DNA from: UBA4582 sp038106185
Lineage (GTDB): Bacteria > Pseudomonadota > Gammaproteobacteria > Pseudomonadales > Azotimanducaceae
Assembly: GCA_038106185.1 (NCBI GenBank)
Contig: JAYODE010000019.1
Location: 1-64,000, forward strand
Direction of reading: 5' to 3'
DNA length: 64,000 nt
Part shown: positions 50,082 through 59,863 of the stretch, in pieces
Layout of the letters: every line of letters starts with the position of its first letter
How positions within the stretch are numbered: position 1 is the stretch's first letter
Translations under genes and position numbers: made by a program
Notes under the pieces: generated by a model
The model's database searches: none
What the model was told of the DNA's origin: nothing
The model's input: only the letters and a program-made list of their open reading frames with translations

Positions 50082-51815
50082 CTAGTTGTCGATATAGCCT
50101 TTGGAAAAGTCGATAGTGGGATAACGCACCAGGCCCTTCAACCGTTCATTCTGAATATAGACTTGAGAATAGATATGGGTCGGAACAATCGGTGCTTCCT
50201 CAAACAATATCTGTTGCATCTCGCCAAAGGCATTCATACGAACCAGTTGATCGTCGGTCGAATGGGTCAGCGTGAACAACTGATCGTAGGTTGGATGCTG
50301 AAAACCGCCGTCATTGTACGGACTACGTGACTGAAAGATACCGGCAAAAAATACCGGGTCAAATACTGAACCGCCACAAAATGCCGCGCGAGCAATATCA
50401 AATTCGCCCGCATGCATTTTCGCGATTGCTTGTTTAAAGGTTTGTTTGTCAACCCGAACATCCAGACCAAGACCATTCTGCAGTTGTGATTGAATGAATT
50501 CGGCATCGATCTGCCGAGTCTCATTCGCCAGCAAAACGATGGGTGGCATCTCCGTGAGACCGAGTTCGGCCTTGGCTTCAGCGAGCAGACGTTTAGCCTG
50601 GCCGATATCAAAATCTATGGGGCTTGCCGGATATTCGGTTTGAAATCTGCCATTGATGCCCTGGGTGGGTCCTGACAGGACTGATTCGATTTTTTCCACG
50701 CCGGGCATGCCGATAATATTGTTGATATAGGTGTCCCTGTTGACGCTCAAGCGAATGGCATGACGGAGTTTTCGACTCGCGGTGGGACGGTCTGGTCGCA
50801 TATTCAGTATCAGCCATGCCATGCAGTTCGAAGGTGCTTTGTTGATGCGATAGCCTGCGGCCGAGGCGTCCTCGAGAATGTCCTCATCAAGTGTTAGTGC
50901 TGCCAGTTCGCCACTCTTAAACAAATTCAATAGCGAGCGATTGTCGGCAGTGATATAGCCAATCTTTATGCCGTTAAGCTTGATTTTGGCCTGGTTCCAG
51001 TAATGCGGGTTGCGGGACATGGACATGGAGGCGCTGTGAACCCAGCTGTCGAGTTTGAAGGGCCCATTGGAGAGCAGATTGCCCGCGTCAGCGCCATAGC
51101 GATCCCGTTGTGCTGAAACAAATGCTTCATTTAAGGGCATATAGGGAGTGCCGCTTAATACATTCAACAGGTACGGTGCTGATCGAGAAAGTGTGACTTC
51201 CAGGGTGTAGTCATCCAGCGCCACGACACCGAGATCCTCTGGTGGCAGTTGACCGGCGAGAATTTCCTTGCCGTTCAGCAATAGGTCGGCGAAGAAACTC
51301 GAACCTGCTGCGGCAGTGCGAGGGTCTACCAGACGTCGCCAAGCGTAGACGAAATCATGCGCCGTGACGCTTTCCCCGTTTGACCAGCGGGCATCCCGTC
51401 GCAAGCTGAAGGTCGCGCTTTTAGGCTGCAGGCGCCAGCTCGAGGCGACCGCAGGCTGGATTTTTCCACGGCGATCCACTCGAACCAGGGGTTCGTTGAT
51501 CAGACCAAGAATAAACGCGCTGGTTGTGTCTTCTGATAGAGAGGTGTCGAGGTTGGGTGGCTCTTGTGAGAGGCTGAGGGTGATATGCTGGAATTCCGCA
51601 TCAATACCCTTGGCTGATACCTGCTGCCAAGTGGCCAGGGTGCACAGCAGAGTCAGGCAACCTGTCTGGAACCTGCGCTTGAAGTTAAGGGTGCGAGCGA
51701 GCAAAGGCCGGCATGGCTTCAGCGTCCTGAGCGAACCTTGAGCGGCACTGCTGGGTCTCCATATGGTGAAGAGCCGAGAGAGCCCGAATAATCTTGAGTG
51801 TCTGGAGAACACCAC
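50082..51815 (-). CDS. Peptide/oligopeptide-type ABC transporter substrate-binding protein
   Basis: The protein has an OppA-like solute-binding domain (SBP_bac_5): EPPNLDTSLSEDTTSAFILG, WRLQPKSATFSLRRDARWSNGE, then YTLEVTLSRSAPYLLNVLSG. A signal peptide with a hydrophobic core (GCLTLLCTLATWQQVSA) ends at about residue 70 of the open frame, so the start given here (GTG 51815) is probably too early. A TTG in PLLARTLNFKRR (just before the signal core) is an alternative. No permease or ATPase genes follow, so it may be an orphan binding protein. It is divergent from the penicillin-acylase gene and could bind its products. Confidence 0.82.
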   Translation of the reverse strand: MVFSRHSRLFGLSRLFTIWRPSSAAQGSLRTLKPCRPLLARTLNFKRRFQTGCLTLLCTLATWQQVSAKGIDAEFQHITLSLSQEPPNLDTSLSEDTTSAFILGLINEPLVRVDRRGKIQPAVASSWRLQPKSATFSLRRDARWSNGESVTAHDFVYAWRRLVDPRTAAAGSSFFADLLLNGKEILAGQLPPEDLGVVALDDYTLEVTLSRSAPYLLNVLSGTPYMPLNEAFVSAQRDRYGADAGNLLSNGPFKLDSWVHSASMSMSRNPHYWNQAKIKLNGIKIGYITADNRSLLNLFKSGELAALTLDEDILEDASAAGYRINKAPSNCMAWLILNMRPDRPTASRKLRHAIRLSVNRDTYINNIIGMPGVEKIESVLSGPTQGINGRFQTEYPASPIDFDIGQAKRLLAEAKAELGLTEMPPIVLLANETRQIDAEFIQSQLQNGLGLDVRVDKQTFKQAIAKMHAGEFDIARAAFCGGSVFDPVFFAGIFQSRSPYNDGGFQHPTYDQLFTLTHSTDDQLVRMNAFGEMQQILFEEAPIVPTHIYSQVYIQNERLKGLVRYPTIDFSKGYIDN

Positions 51816-51939
51816 CGAGAGTATCGCCCGTCCGTCGAAAGATAGGCTTTAAAGTATCACAAGATAGGTCCTGGAGATAACGAATTGATATTCAGCATCA
51901 GGATCGGTAACTTATGAGCAGTCATCAAGAGATCAACAA

Positions 51940-54180
51940 ATGAAACAGAAACATCGCATACTGGCCGCTACTGCACCTCTTGAAATCTGTTGGGATAAGG
52001 TCGGCATCCCACATATATTTGCTCAGAATGTCGAAGACGCTTTTCGCGGCATGGGATATGCCTGTGCCAGTGAACGACTCTGGCAACTTCATTTGAGTAA
52101 TCTTTACGCAACGGGTACAGCCGCGAGTGTTATGGGCGAGAAGTATGTTGCCCAGGACCTCATGCACAAGGCGTTTAATGTGGCAGCCTACGATATTCCT
52201 GACTCGCCAGGGGACTATATCGTTGATGCCTACCTGCAGGGTGTTAATAGCTATGTCGACTCACTGGATGAGGTGCCACCAGAGTTTTTGAAAGCGGGGA
52301 CCCAACCACGTCACTACACTCGGCATGATGTTGCCTCGCGGTATCGGTTCACCGGCTGGTTCCAGCACAAGACCTGGCTGGAAAAAATTTATCTTGGCAA
52401 GTTGATGGCGGAACATGGCGTCGACTGGTTTCGCAATCATGTTCTGCATTTTTCCAATGCTGACGCTGCCAATGTTGCACTGTTGCAGAATGCACTGCAG
52501 GCAATAGATTTGAATGTAGCGCGACTGCTGTTTCCCCATGAAACTCGGTTAAGTGGCAGTAATAATTGGGCCGTCGCAAGCGCCCTGTCTAAGTCGGGAA
52601 AGCCGCTCATGGCAATGGATCCACATCAGCCGCATACGATTCCGAACACCTTCTTCTACTCGCACCTGAGTACACCAAACTGGGATGCCTTTGGCGCAAG
52701 CTTTCCTGGTGTGCCCTACTTCATGATGGGCTTCAATCAAGATGTTTCGTGGGGTTTGACCACCGGATTCGTCGATACCTACGATGTCTTTGTCGAGCAG
52801 GATAGGCCCAGCATGGCACGTGAATATCAGATTGCCGTGGCAGGTCAGGCGCCACGATCATTCAGTGTGTTGGAGTCAAAGAACGGACCAATCCTGGAAT
52901 CGATCACCGACAATTTGGGAATCACTGCCGCGAGTGAGCGGACGCATGTCACCGCTCTGGACTGGGTCATGCGGGATCGGCCGACTTCAGCCGGTATTCT
53001 GGCGCTGATGCCACTGGCGAAAACCAGCGCTGAGCTAGGTCACGCATTGTTTGAAAATGATGTTTGTCCGTTGGTCAACAATATCATTGCGGTTGATCGT
53101 CATGATGACCTGCATCGCTACGTCGCTGCGACGATTCGCAAGCGTCCGGGCCATGGTAAGCCTGGCGTCACCGGAGTTGTACCTTTGCCAGGTTGGGATA
53201 ATCAATTTCAGTTCGACACGAGTCGAGCGCGAGATTTGCTTGTTGAGCGGAACCCCTTGACAGGTTACCTGTATACCGCCAACAGTGACACAATGGGGGA
53301 CCGTGGCGATTTTCCGATACACAATTTCCCCGCTCAGGATGCCAGAGCCAGACGAATCGAGGAGTTGCTTCGCCAGCAAGGTGGCGGCTTTGATACAGAG
53401 GACTTCCTCTCGATGCAAAGGGACTTGTTGGACATACGGGCTCGAGACCAGGTGCCAGCGATTATCAAAGCCCTGACCACTGACCAGTCCAGTCCAGCCC
53501 TGCGCCTTGCCCTGCGCCTTTTAGCTGAATGGGACTTCAAGGCTACTGTGGATTCCAGAGCAGCCTGTATCTTTTATCCTTTGTTGGATAAACGTACCCA
53601 TATCCGCTTTATGGCAGAAGTGTTGGGAGAATCCGTCTTGATCGAGACGCTGTCTGCAATTGCGCCTGGCTTGAATCGCTTCGCGGTTGATCACTTTATG
53701 GTTGATGGCTCACCGTGGCTGAAGCACCGCGCGCAATTTGAGGCTATGATTTGTCAAGACGTCACCGCAATTGTTCAGCGTTTAAATGAGCAATACGGTG
53801 ATGACTGGTGCTGGGGTGATATTCACAAGATTCGATTTGGACACTCGCTTCGAAAGTTTCCGATCTGGCAACACATGACTGTTGGTCCTGACCCAATTGG
53901 TGGTAGTGCGACAACTCTGGCGATGGCGACGCATGTCCCGTCTGAGTCCTTTGAGATCTATCAAGAGGTTTATCACGGTCCCGCCTTTCGATGGGTGGTT
54001 GACCTGGCAGACCCCAAACACATCAAGTTTGTGACCGCCAGTGGTAATGGTGGTCGGCCTGGCAGCCCGCATGTTACCGATCATTATGGGGCCTGGCTGA
54101 AGGGTGAATATTTTGATTTGACGCTGGTGCGGGAAGAGATCTTGGTCGAGCGAACAGATCAGTTCGACCGAGGGGCTTGA
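51940..54180 (+). CDS. Penicillin-acylase-family Ntn hydrolase, apparently without signal peptide
   Basis: The 746-residue protein has the N-terminal-nucleophile hydrolase pattern: an alpha part, then SGSNNWAVASALSKSGKP (about residue 205), where the Ser before Asn-Asn-Trp becomes the new N-terminus after self-cleavage. MAMDPHQPHTIPNTFFYSHL and GFNQDVSWGLTTGFVDTYD follow, all typical. Members hydrolyse amide bonds of penicillins, acyl-homoserine lactones and other amides. Unlike most family members it starts MKQKHRILAATAPLEICW with no clear signal peptide, so it may be cytoplasmic. A binding-protein gene is divergent from it. Alternative: a cyclic-lipopeptide acylase. Confidence 0.88.
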   Translation: MKQKHRILAATAPLEICWDKVGIPHIFAQNVEDAFRGMGYACASERLWQLHLSNLYATGTAASVMGEKYVAQDLMHKAFNVAAYDIPDSPGDYIVDAYLQGVNSYVDSLDEVPPEFLKAGTQPRHYTRHDVASRYRFTGWFQHKTWLEKIYLGKLMAEHGVDWFRNHVLHFSNADAANVALLQNALQAIDLNVARLLFPHETRLSGSNNWAVASALSKSGKPLMAMDPHQPHTIPNTFFYSHLSTPNWDAFGASFPGVPYFMMGFNQDVSWGLTTGFVDTYDVFVEQDRPSMAREYQIAVAGQAPRSFSVLESKNGPILESITDNLGITAASERTHVTALDWVMRDRPTSAGILALMPLAKTSAELGHALFENDVCPLVNNIIAVDRHDDLHRYVAATIRKRPGHGKPGVTGVVPLPGWDNQFQFDTSRARDLLVERNPLTGYLYTANSDTMGDRGDFPIHNFPAQDARARRIEELLRQQGGGFDTEDFLSMQRDLLDIRARDQVPAIIKALTTDQSSPALRLALRLLAEWDFKATVDSRAACIFYPLLDKRTHIRFMAEVLGESVLIETLSAIAPGLNRFAVDHFMVDGSPWLKHRAQFEAMICQDVTAIVQRLNEQYGDDWCWGDIHKIRFGHSLRKFPIWQHMTVGPDPIGGSATTLAMATHVPSESFEIYQEVYHGPAFRWVVDLADPKHIKFVTASGNGGRPGSPHVTDHYGAWLKGEYFDLTLVREEILVERTDQFDRGA

Positions 54181-54211
54181 TCACAACCCTCGGTACCGAT
54201 TCGACGGTTGT

Positions 54212-54230
54212 CATACCCTGCCGGGTTATG
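54212..54230. terminator. Hairpin in the convergent gap after the penicillin-acylase gene
   Basis: CATACCC (54212-54218), TGCC loop, and GGGTTATG (54223-54230) form a stem with one bulged base. It sits between convergent genes and may terminate both, but there is no T-run. Confidence 0.35.
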
Positions 54231-54235
54231 CGGGG

Positions 54236-55159
54236 TCAGGCTGGCTTTTCGCCGGCGATGGTCGTGCGATACATTTCTCGCCTAAAACCATCATAGTCAT
54301 TAAAAGCCTGATGTACGCAGAGCCGATTGTCCCAGATGGCCAGCGTTTTAGGTTCCCACTTAAGCCGACAGGTAAAGGCGGGTTGAGTGCTGTGTTGAAC
54401 CAAAAATCGCAATAAAGATTCCCCTTCCATCCGACTTAACCCCTGCAACCCGATGGCATAAGTCTGATCGCAGTACAGGCTTTTTTCACCGGTCCTTGGG
54501 TGACTTCTTACCAACGGATGATAAGTACCGCGCACTTTAGTTGCTATCGCCGGCGGTAATTCTTCTGCATTTTTGGTGGCGGCTATTCGGCCGATTGGAG
54601 AATCATCCGGTTGAACGAATTCCTGGGCTGTCTCAAGCACATTTCGCATTGACATATGGACCATCAGCGGCGCCAGCAGAGACTGCATTTTTTCGCTGAG
54701 CATTTGATAGGCGAGCGCCGTATTGGCCCACTGAGTGTCGCCACCATAGGGCGGTATATCGACGCCGTAGAGCAGGCTAATGGCAGGTGGTTGGTCGAGA
54801 AATGGTGAGTCAGTGTGCCAGCCTGAACCGAATACCATGGGCACCTTCGAGACGGCTTCCTTGATCACGGGTTGAACATTTTCGTGACCCACGACGCCGG
54901 TTGTATAGGCATCGTTGGCAAAGGGGCCAAAGCGACGGCTGAATTTCTCCAGATCGCCATGGCTGAGGTCCTGATCCCGAAAATAGATCATCTTGTGCCG
55001 AAACAGGGCATCCTCAATTTCGCCAAAAGCAGCTTCATTGATCCCGGCAACCTGGACGCCTTGAATCTCAGCGCCCATAGCTGCGGCCAGCGGTTTGGCT
55101 CGCAGATGCTGATAGGACCTGGGTTGGTTGTCAAACTGCCCGCTTGGATGAATGATCAT
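54236..55159 (-). CDS. TauD/TfdA-family Fe(II)/2-oxoglutarate dioxygenase (second copy)
   Basis: The 307-residue protein has the iron triad with HxD in GSGWHTDSPFLDQPPAISLL (about residue 122) and distal His in NRLCVHQAFNDYDGFRREMY (about 285). It is about 16 residues longer than the TauD protein at 22934, with a different N-terminus (LRAKPLAAAMGAEIQGVQVAG), closer to classical TauD. The substrate may be taurine-like or another small acid. It faces the penicillin-acylase gene and lies downstream of an SDR on the same strand (76-nt gap). Confidence 0.9.
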   Translation of the reverse strand: MIIHPSGQFDNQPRSYQHLRAKPLAAAMGAEIQGVQVAGINEAAFGEIEDALFRHKMIYFRDQDLSHGDLEKFSRRFGPFANDAYTTGVVGHENVQPVIKEAVSKVPMVFGSGWHTDSPFLDQPPAISLLYGVDIPPYGGDTQWANTALAYQMLSEKMQSLLAPLMVHMSMRNVLETAQEFVQPDDSPIGRIAATKNAEELPPAIATKVRGTYHPLVRSHPRTGEKSLYCDQTYAIGLQGLSRMEGESLLRFLVQHSTQPAFTCRLKWEPKTLAIWDNRLCVHQAFNDYDGFRREMYRTTIAGEKPA

Positions 55160-55235
55160 GTCGACTAGTTACTCGATGTGGCTGAATCGCGGCGCCTATC
55201 CTGCCGTTCCTGCGAAAATCAAGGCGCCAGCTTGA

Positions 55236-56003
55236 TCAAGCGGCAGGATAGGCAGAGCCACCGTCGATCTTTAATATAGCGCCGGTCGTGAAACTTGAAG
55301 CATCGCTGGCAAAGTAAAGCGCGGCGCCGACGATTTCTTCCGCCTGTCCGCCCCTGCGCAAGGGAATACTGGTTCGAGCGCGCTCGTTGAATGCCTCCAT
55401 GTCCCAGGCCTTGGCGATATCAGTTAAAAAGGGTCCTGGCATGATGCAGTTGACGCGAACCTTGGGGCAATAGGCCCGAGCCAGTCCCAGCGTAAAGGCA
55501 TTGATACCGGCTTTCGCCATCCCGTAGGGCAACTCAGTGGGTGTGGGTTGCACGGCTGCGGTGCTGCTGACCATGATGATTGAGCCGCCGTCACCTTCAG
55601 CCATACGTTCGCCGATCAGCGTCGATAGTCGAAACGGACCACGCATATTAACCTGAAGAATCTTTTCATAAAGCGCCTCAGTCACATTAGTGAGTTTGTC
55701 ATACAGAGGAGACATGCCAGCATTATTTACGAGTACGTCGACCTTACCAAATTTCTCATAGGCGAACTCGGCGAGCCGATCGCTCGCGTCCCAATCCCCG
55801 GCATGGTAGCCGAAACCATGACATTCTTGGCCTGACTCGGCCTGAATTTCAGCGGCGACTGCAACGCAGGCCTCTTCCTTGCGACTGGCGACGATGACCC
55901 GAGCGCCGGCATTGGCAAACGCCTTGCACATCTCCAGCCCCATGCCTCGGCTGCCGCCGGTCACAACTGCCACCTTGCCCGTCAAATCAAATCGATCTGC
56001 CAT
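55236..56003 (-). CDS. Short-chain dehydrogenase/reductase (SDR)
   Basis: The 255-residue SDR is canonical: TGGSRGMGLEMC for NAD(P), NNAGMSPLYDK, Ser in MVSSTAAVQ, YGMAK (about residue 158) and the C-terminal KIDGGSAYPA. It resembles FabG-like and 3-ketoacyl-CoA reductase enzymes. AGGAAA precedes the ATG. It is divergent from the acyl-CoA dehydrogenase and upstream of the TauD gene on the same strand. The shared context suggests fatty-acid-like or xenobiotic catabolism, but the substrate is unknown. Confidence 0.9.
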   Translation of the reverse strand: MADRFDLTGKVAVVTGGSRGMGLEMCKAFANAGARVIVASRKEEACVAVAAEIQAESGQECHGFGYHAGDWDASDRLAEFAYEKFGKVDVLVNNAGMSPLYDKLTNVTEALYEKILQVNMRGPFRLSTLIGERMAEGDGGSIIMVSSTAAVQPTPTELPYGMAKAGINAFTLGLARAYCPKVRVNCIMPGPFLTDIAKAWDMEAFNERARTSIPLRRGGQAEEIVGAALYFASDASSFTTGAILKIDGGSAYPAA

Positions 56004-56348
56004 AATTTCCTAACCTTTTCTGAATAATGAGAGTGGCCTTCTGCCGACCGCTGTAGGGGACTTATATAGGATGACAGTGGCCGGATCAATTGCTTTGGTA
56101 TTGGAATTACGAAATTCCAGGATTGTCCTGAACACAAGCAATTTGCCCCTCGGTCCTGGAAAGCTGTGGGATGGCGCGGCAAGTATACAGTCAGCGATCG
56201 CAAGTCCAGGCCCATGGCAAATCCGGACTGGAAACCCGTAGTCGGGTTGATTTCAAGGGCTCTGCTGGTACACTGCCGAAGCGCACTGATTCAGGGTTAG
56301 TCTTCAGGTAAGGCTGACAAAACTTCGAGGAAAAGAGGGTATAGGCCA
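56004..56348. other. Divergent promoter region with two inverted repeats
   Basis: No gene. TTCCAGGA (56115-56122) and TCCTGGAA (56154-56161) are perfect 8-bp inverted arms. AACCCG-TAGT-CGGGTT (56233-56248) is a perfect 6-bp stem. Both lie between divergent SDR and acyl-CoA dehydrogenase genes and could be regulator sites, for instance for the MarR at 57684. Confidence 0.45.
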
Positions 56349-57578
56349 ATGATAGATTTTGAGATTCCAGAAGACGCTAGAGCAATCCGCAACAAAGTTC
56401 GACTATTTGTTCAGCAAGAGTGCCACCCGGCAGAGGAGAACTGCACCGCCGAAAATTTTGAAAGTGTCCTGGCAGAGCTGCGTGTCAAGGCGCGTGCTCA
56501 GGGTCTCTGGTGTCCGTTTGTGCCGAAGGAGCATGGAGGTATGGGCCTGCGGCCGCTGGCTAACGCGCTGGTGCAGATGGAGCTGGGAGAAAGCTTTCTT
56601 GGTGCCTTGTCGATGAACACTCAAGGCCCTGACGATGCCACTATGCTGACATTGCTGGAGCACGGAACCGATTACCAGAAGGAAAAGTTTCTTAAGCCGT
56701 TGCTTAATGGAGAAAAGCGCATCTGTTATTCGATGACTGAAAAAGCCGCGGGTGCCGATGCAACAGGCATGCAAACGACTGCTGTGCTGGAGGGTGACGA
56801 ATGGGTGCTTAACGGTGAAAAGTGGTTCAGTTCCTCGGCCAGTGTGGCGGATATTGCTGTCGTTATGGCGAAAACGGATCCGGATGCGCCCCGCCATGAG
56901 CAGTATTCTACTTTTATCGTTGAATTGCCTAATCCTGGCTATGAAATTCTACGAAACATTGAAACCATGCAGCCGCACACTGAGTTGGGTCTCAAACTGG
57001 GAGGCTCCCATTCCGAAATTAAGATAGAGAATCTGCGGGTGCCTCGCGAGAATATCTTGGGCGGTCGTGGTCAAGGCTTCAACATGGGGCAACACAGGCT
57101 CGCGTACGGACGGCTACGCCATGGTATGCACAACGTCGCTATTGCTCAGCGAGCCCTTGATCTTGCCGCTGGTCATGTGGTTAACCGTGTGACCTTTGGC
57201 GAGCGTCTGGCAGATCGTCAGGGTGTCAGATGGATGTTTGCTGACTGCGCGGCGGAAATTTATAAGGCGCGGTTGATGTTGTTGCATATTGCCTACAAAG
57301 CTGAGAAGGGCATGGACTTGCGGCAGGAAAATGGTATCGCCAAAGTCTTCATGGCAAACATGGTTCATCAGGTGGTCGATACAGCGCTGCAGCTACATGG
57401 AGCCTTAGGCTATAGTCACGATACGCCCCTTGCTCGCTGGTATACAGCAGTGCGCTCCCAGCGTCTCGTCGATGGACCGGACGAGGTGCATCGCTGGAGA
57501 ACCGGCGCTAACGTCATCAAGGCGTTTGAGAAATATGGCACGACGGCATCGGCGTGTGGTGGAGAACTGTTCGACTGA
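56349..57578 (+). CDS. Acyl-CoA dehydrogenase (ACAD10/11-like)
   Basis: The 409-residue flavoprotein shows ICYSMTEKAAGADATGMQT (about residue 130) and VLNGEKWFSSSASVADI for FAD and substrate binding, then RLAYGRLRHGMHNVAIAQRA, HGALGYSHDTPLARWYTAVR and VDGPDEVHRW. The C-terminal HGALGYS and RxxxDGPDEV pattern is that of ACAD10/11-type dehydrogenases rather than the short-chain type. It acts on a hydroxy- or branched acyl-CoA with ETF. It is divergent from the SDR and convergent with a MarR gene, which may regulate it. Confidence 0.92.
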   Translation: MIDFEIPEDARAIRNKVRLFVQQECHPAEENCTAENFESVLAELRVKARAQGLWCPFVPKEHGGMGLRPLANALVQMELGESFLGALSMNTQGPDDATMLTLLEHGTDYQKEKFLKPLLNGEKRICYSMTEKAAGADATGMQTTAVLEGDEWVLNGEKWFSSSASVADIAVVMAKTDPDAPRHEQYSTFIVELPNPGYEILRNIETMQPHTELGLKLGGSHSEIKIENLRVPRENILGGRGQGFNMGQHRLAYGRLRHGMHNVAIAQRALDLAAGHVVNRVTFGERLADRQGVRWMFADCAAEIYKARLMLLHIAYKAEKGMDLRQENGIAKVFMANMVHQVVDTALQLHGALGYSHDTPLARWYTAVRSQRLVDGPDEVHRWRTGANVIKAFEKYGTTASACGGELFD

Positions 57579-57641
57579 CCTGCAAAGATTGGTGATTGAT
57601 GGGCGCGATGAGGCTCAGGCTGTAACAGTCATCGAGGGTAT

Positions 57642-57663
57642 CGGGTCAGACTGGGCTGACCCG
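57642..57663. terminator. Strong hairpin between convergent dehydrogenase and MarR genes
   Basis: CGGGTCAG (57642-57649) and CTGACCCG (57656-57663) form a perfect 8-bp stem with loop ACTGGG. It stands 64 nt after the dehydrogenase stop and 21 nt after the MarR stop, so it may serve as a bidirectional terminator. There is no T-run. Confidence 0.5.
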
Positions 57664-57683
57664 GCACCAGATCTCTGAGTTGT

Positions 57684-58184
57684 TCATTGGTCCACAGGCA
57701 CTGGATCGATGGAGCCTTCGATGACGCCATGGGTAAGTACCGGTGCAGCCTTGATGTCACTCGCATCCATCATTTGGACTACGCGCTGGAGGGAGGCAAT
57801 AATTTGGTTTTTTTCCCATTCTCGCAACTGATTAAAGCGCTCGGTAAAGTGCTCCTGAAGTGGCAACGGCGAGAGGCTCAGAACTTGCTTTCCCTGATCG
57901 GATAAAAAAACATAGACTCTGCGACGGTCAGCCTCACTTCGCTGGCGAGTGACCAGACCATGGCTTTCCATTCGATCGAGGATATTAGTCATGGTTGCCT
58001 GGCTCAAGCTGACAGCGTTGGCAAGCTCGCCAGTAGTAACCTCAACCTTGTCACGAATGGCCCGTAATATCAGAAGCTGTGGCGTTGTCAGTCCGGTGGA
58101 TTTCAGCAACTGTTTGGAGTGTAGCTCAGTCGCGCGAATCAGTTGGCGCAAGCTCGTGATGACCTGGTCAATGGGCTCTAGCAT
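57684..58184 (-). CDS. MarR-family transcriptional regulator (second)
   Basis: The 166-residue protein has the MarR recognition segment TGELANAVSLSQATMTNILD (about residues 53-72) and the wing SEADRRRVYVFLSDQG (about 83-98). It lies 78 nt downstream of the BCCT gene on the same strand and converges with the acyl-CoA dehydrogenase. It probably controls one of these in response to a small ligand. No operator as striking as the one near 16 kb is visible next to it. Confidence 0.9.
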   Translation of the reverse strand: MLEPIDQVITSLRQLIRATELHSKQLLKSTGLTTPQLLILRAIRDKVEVTTGELANAVSLSQATMTNILDRMESHGLVTRQRSEADRRRVYVFLSDQGKQVLSLSPLPLQEHFTERFNQLREWEKNQIIASLQRVVQMMDASDIKAAPVLTHGVIEGSIDPVPVDQ

Positions 58185-58261
58185 TCAGTATTCTCTCGAA
58201 CGAATCGCACGAATAATACGCCGGCTAGGGCTGGCGTGCCAGTCAATCCACTTGTTGCCTT

Positions 58262-59863
58262 TCAGAGCCATAGTTCCTCTCGCAGCCCCTTGTAGAGGCT
58301 TGCGCAAAGAAGCAAAAGTATCAGACAAAACGGTAAACCGATGGCAATCGTCAGTGCTTGCAGTGAGGCCATACCGCCACCTATGAGCAGCGCGATAGCG
58401 ACTAAACCTGTCGCCGTACACCAAAAGACTCGCTGCACCACCGGCGAGTTCATTTTTCCGCCAGCGGTCATGGTATCTATGACCAGCGAGCCTGAGTCAG
58501 CGGATGTGACGAAAAAGATTGAGATGAGAATGACGCTGATGCTGGAGACGATCTGAGTAAAAGGCAGGCTCTCGAGCATGACGTACAAGGAGAGCTCTGG
58601 TGGTATTTTGGCAAGCGCGGTAATGCCAAAGTTAAAGTATTGATCGAGACCTGTACCGCCGAGCGTCGACATCCAGACGATACTGACTGTCGTTGGCAGC
58701 AACAGGACCCAGGTGAAAAATTCACGAATGGTTCGCCCGTAGCTGATCCGAGCGATGAACATGCCGACAAAGGGTGACCAGGAAATCCACCAAGCCAGAT
58801 AAAATATAGTCCAGCCGTGAAAGAATGCAGTGTCCTCTCGGTCTATCCAATTACTGAAGCGGGGCAGGTAGGTCACGTAGTTGATAGTCGTGTGCCATAG
58901 CTGTTCAAGGATGATGAGTGTCGGCCCCGTGATGATTACGAAAAGGCACATGAGTGCTGCCAGGCTCATATTGAACTCGCTCAGGCGTTTGATGCCCTTG
59001 TCCAGACCAGCCACGACAGACACCAGCGCCATAGACATGATCACCACTATCAGCAATATTTTTACAAGGTTGTCGACCGGAACACCAAACAGATAGTTCA
59101 GTCCGGCAGCAATTTGTTCGGCGCCATAGCCAAGGGAGGTGGATAAGCCAAAGATGGTCGCCAACACGGCCATCACGTCGATGAAGTGACCTAAAGGCCC
59201 CCAGACGGCCTTGCCAAACAGGGGAAAGAATGCGGACCTCAGCGTCAGGGGCATCCGCCGGTTGAAGCAGAAGAATGCCAAGGCAAGACCGACAGTGCCG
59301 TAGATGGCCCACGCATGCAGCCCCCAGTGAAAAATAGTTGCAGACATTCCGGCTTCTCGTGCTCTCGGAATATCCTGTGGGTCAATACCGAGTGGCGAGT
59401 TCAGCGTGTGAGTCAGAGGCTCGTAGACACCAAAGAACATCAAGCCTATGCCTACACCTGCGGCAAAGACCATTGCGAGCCAGCCAATATGATTATAGTG
59501 GGGTTTTGCATCAGGACCGCCCAGGCGAACTTTGCCAAAAGGCGAGATCGCGAGGGCAAAACAAAAGAGGATGAAAAAGTTTGCCGAAATGAGAAAAAAC
59601 CAATCGAAAGTGGACGTCACCCAGGCCTTCATGCCGAGAAAAAGCGCAGCTGCCAGCTCCGGAAACATGAGGGTACAGGCCACAAGCGTGATGACGGACA
59701 AGGCCGATATAGCAAATACCGGGTTGTGGATATCCAGGCCCAGTACTTCAATATTATGCTCGCCAATTTCATGGCCAATGTCGATGGGTGCTTCGAGCCC
59801 CTCATCGATCGTGACAATGGGTTTGTTAATAGGGTGGCCCTCCGGATTTTGTGTGGCTTTCAA
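58262..59863 (-). CDS. BCCT-family transporter (betaine/choline/carnitine type)
   Basis: The 533-residue membrane protein has the BCCT features: GWLAMVFAAGVGIGLMFFGVYEP (segment 3) with the glycine-rich stretch, and LAWWISWSPFVGMFIARISYG (about residue 310), the aromatic substrate site. It imports quaternary ammonium or similar zwitterions with Na+ or H+. The frame opens with TTG 59863, which overlaps the end of the TPR-sulfotransferase gene by 38 nt, and no Shine-Dalgarno is clear, so the true start may be later. The MarR gene follows. The substrate is unknown. Confidence 0.9.
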   Translation of the reverse strand: MKATQNPEGHPINKPIVTIDEGLEAPIDIGHEIGEHNIEVLGLDIHNPVFAISALSVITLVACTLMFPELAAALFLGMKAWVTSTFDWFFLISANFFILFCFALAISPFGKVRLGGPDAKPHYNHIGWLAMVFAAGVGIGLMFFGVYEPLTHTLNSPLGIDPQDIPRAREAGMSATIFHWGLHAWAIYGTVGLALAFFCFNRRMPLTLRSAFFPLFGKAVWGPLGHFIDVMAVLATIFGLSTSLGYGAEQIAAGLNYLFGVPVDNLVKILLIVVIMSMALVSVVAGLDKGIKRLSEFNMSLAALMCLFVIITGPTLIILEQLWHTTINYVTYLPRFSNWIDREDTAFFHGWTIFYLAWWISWSPFVGMFIARISYGRTIREFFTWVLLLPTTVSIVWMSTLGGTGLDQYFNFGITALAKIPPELSLYVMLESLPFTQIVSSISVILISIFFVTSADSGSLVIDTMTAGGKMNSPVVQRVFWCTATGLVAIALLIGGGMASLQALTIAIGLPFCLILLLLCASLYKGLREELWL

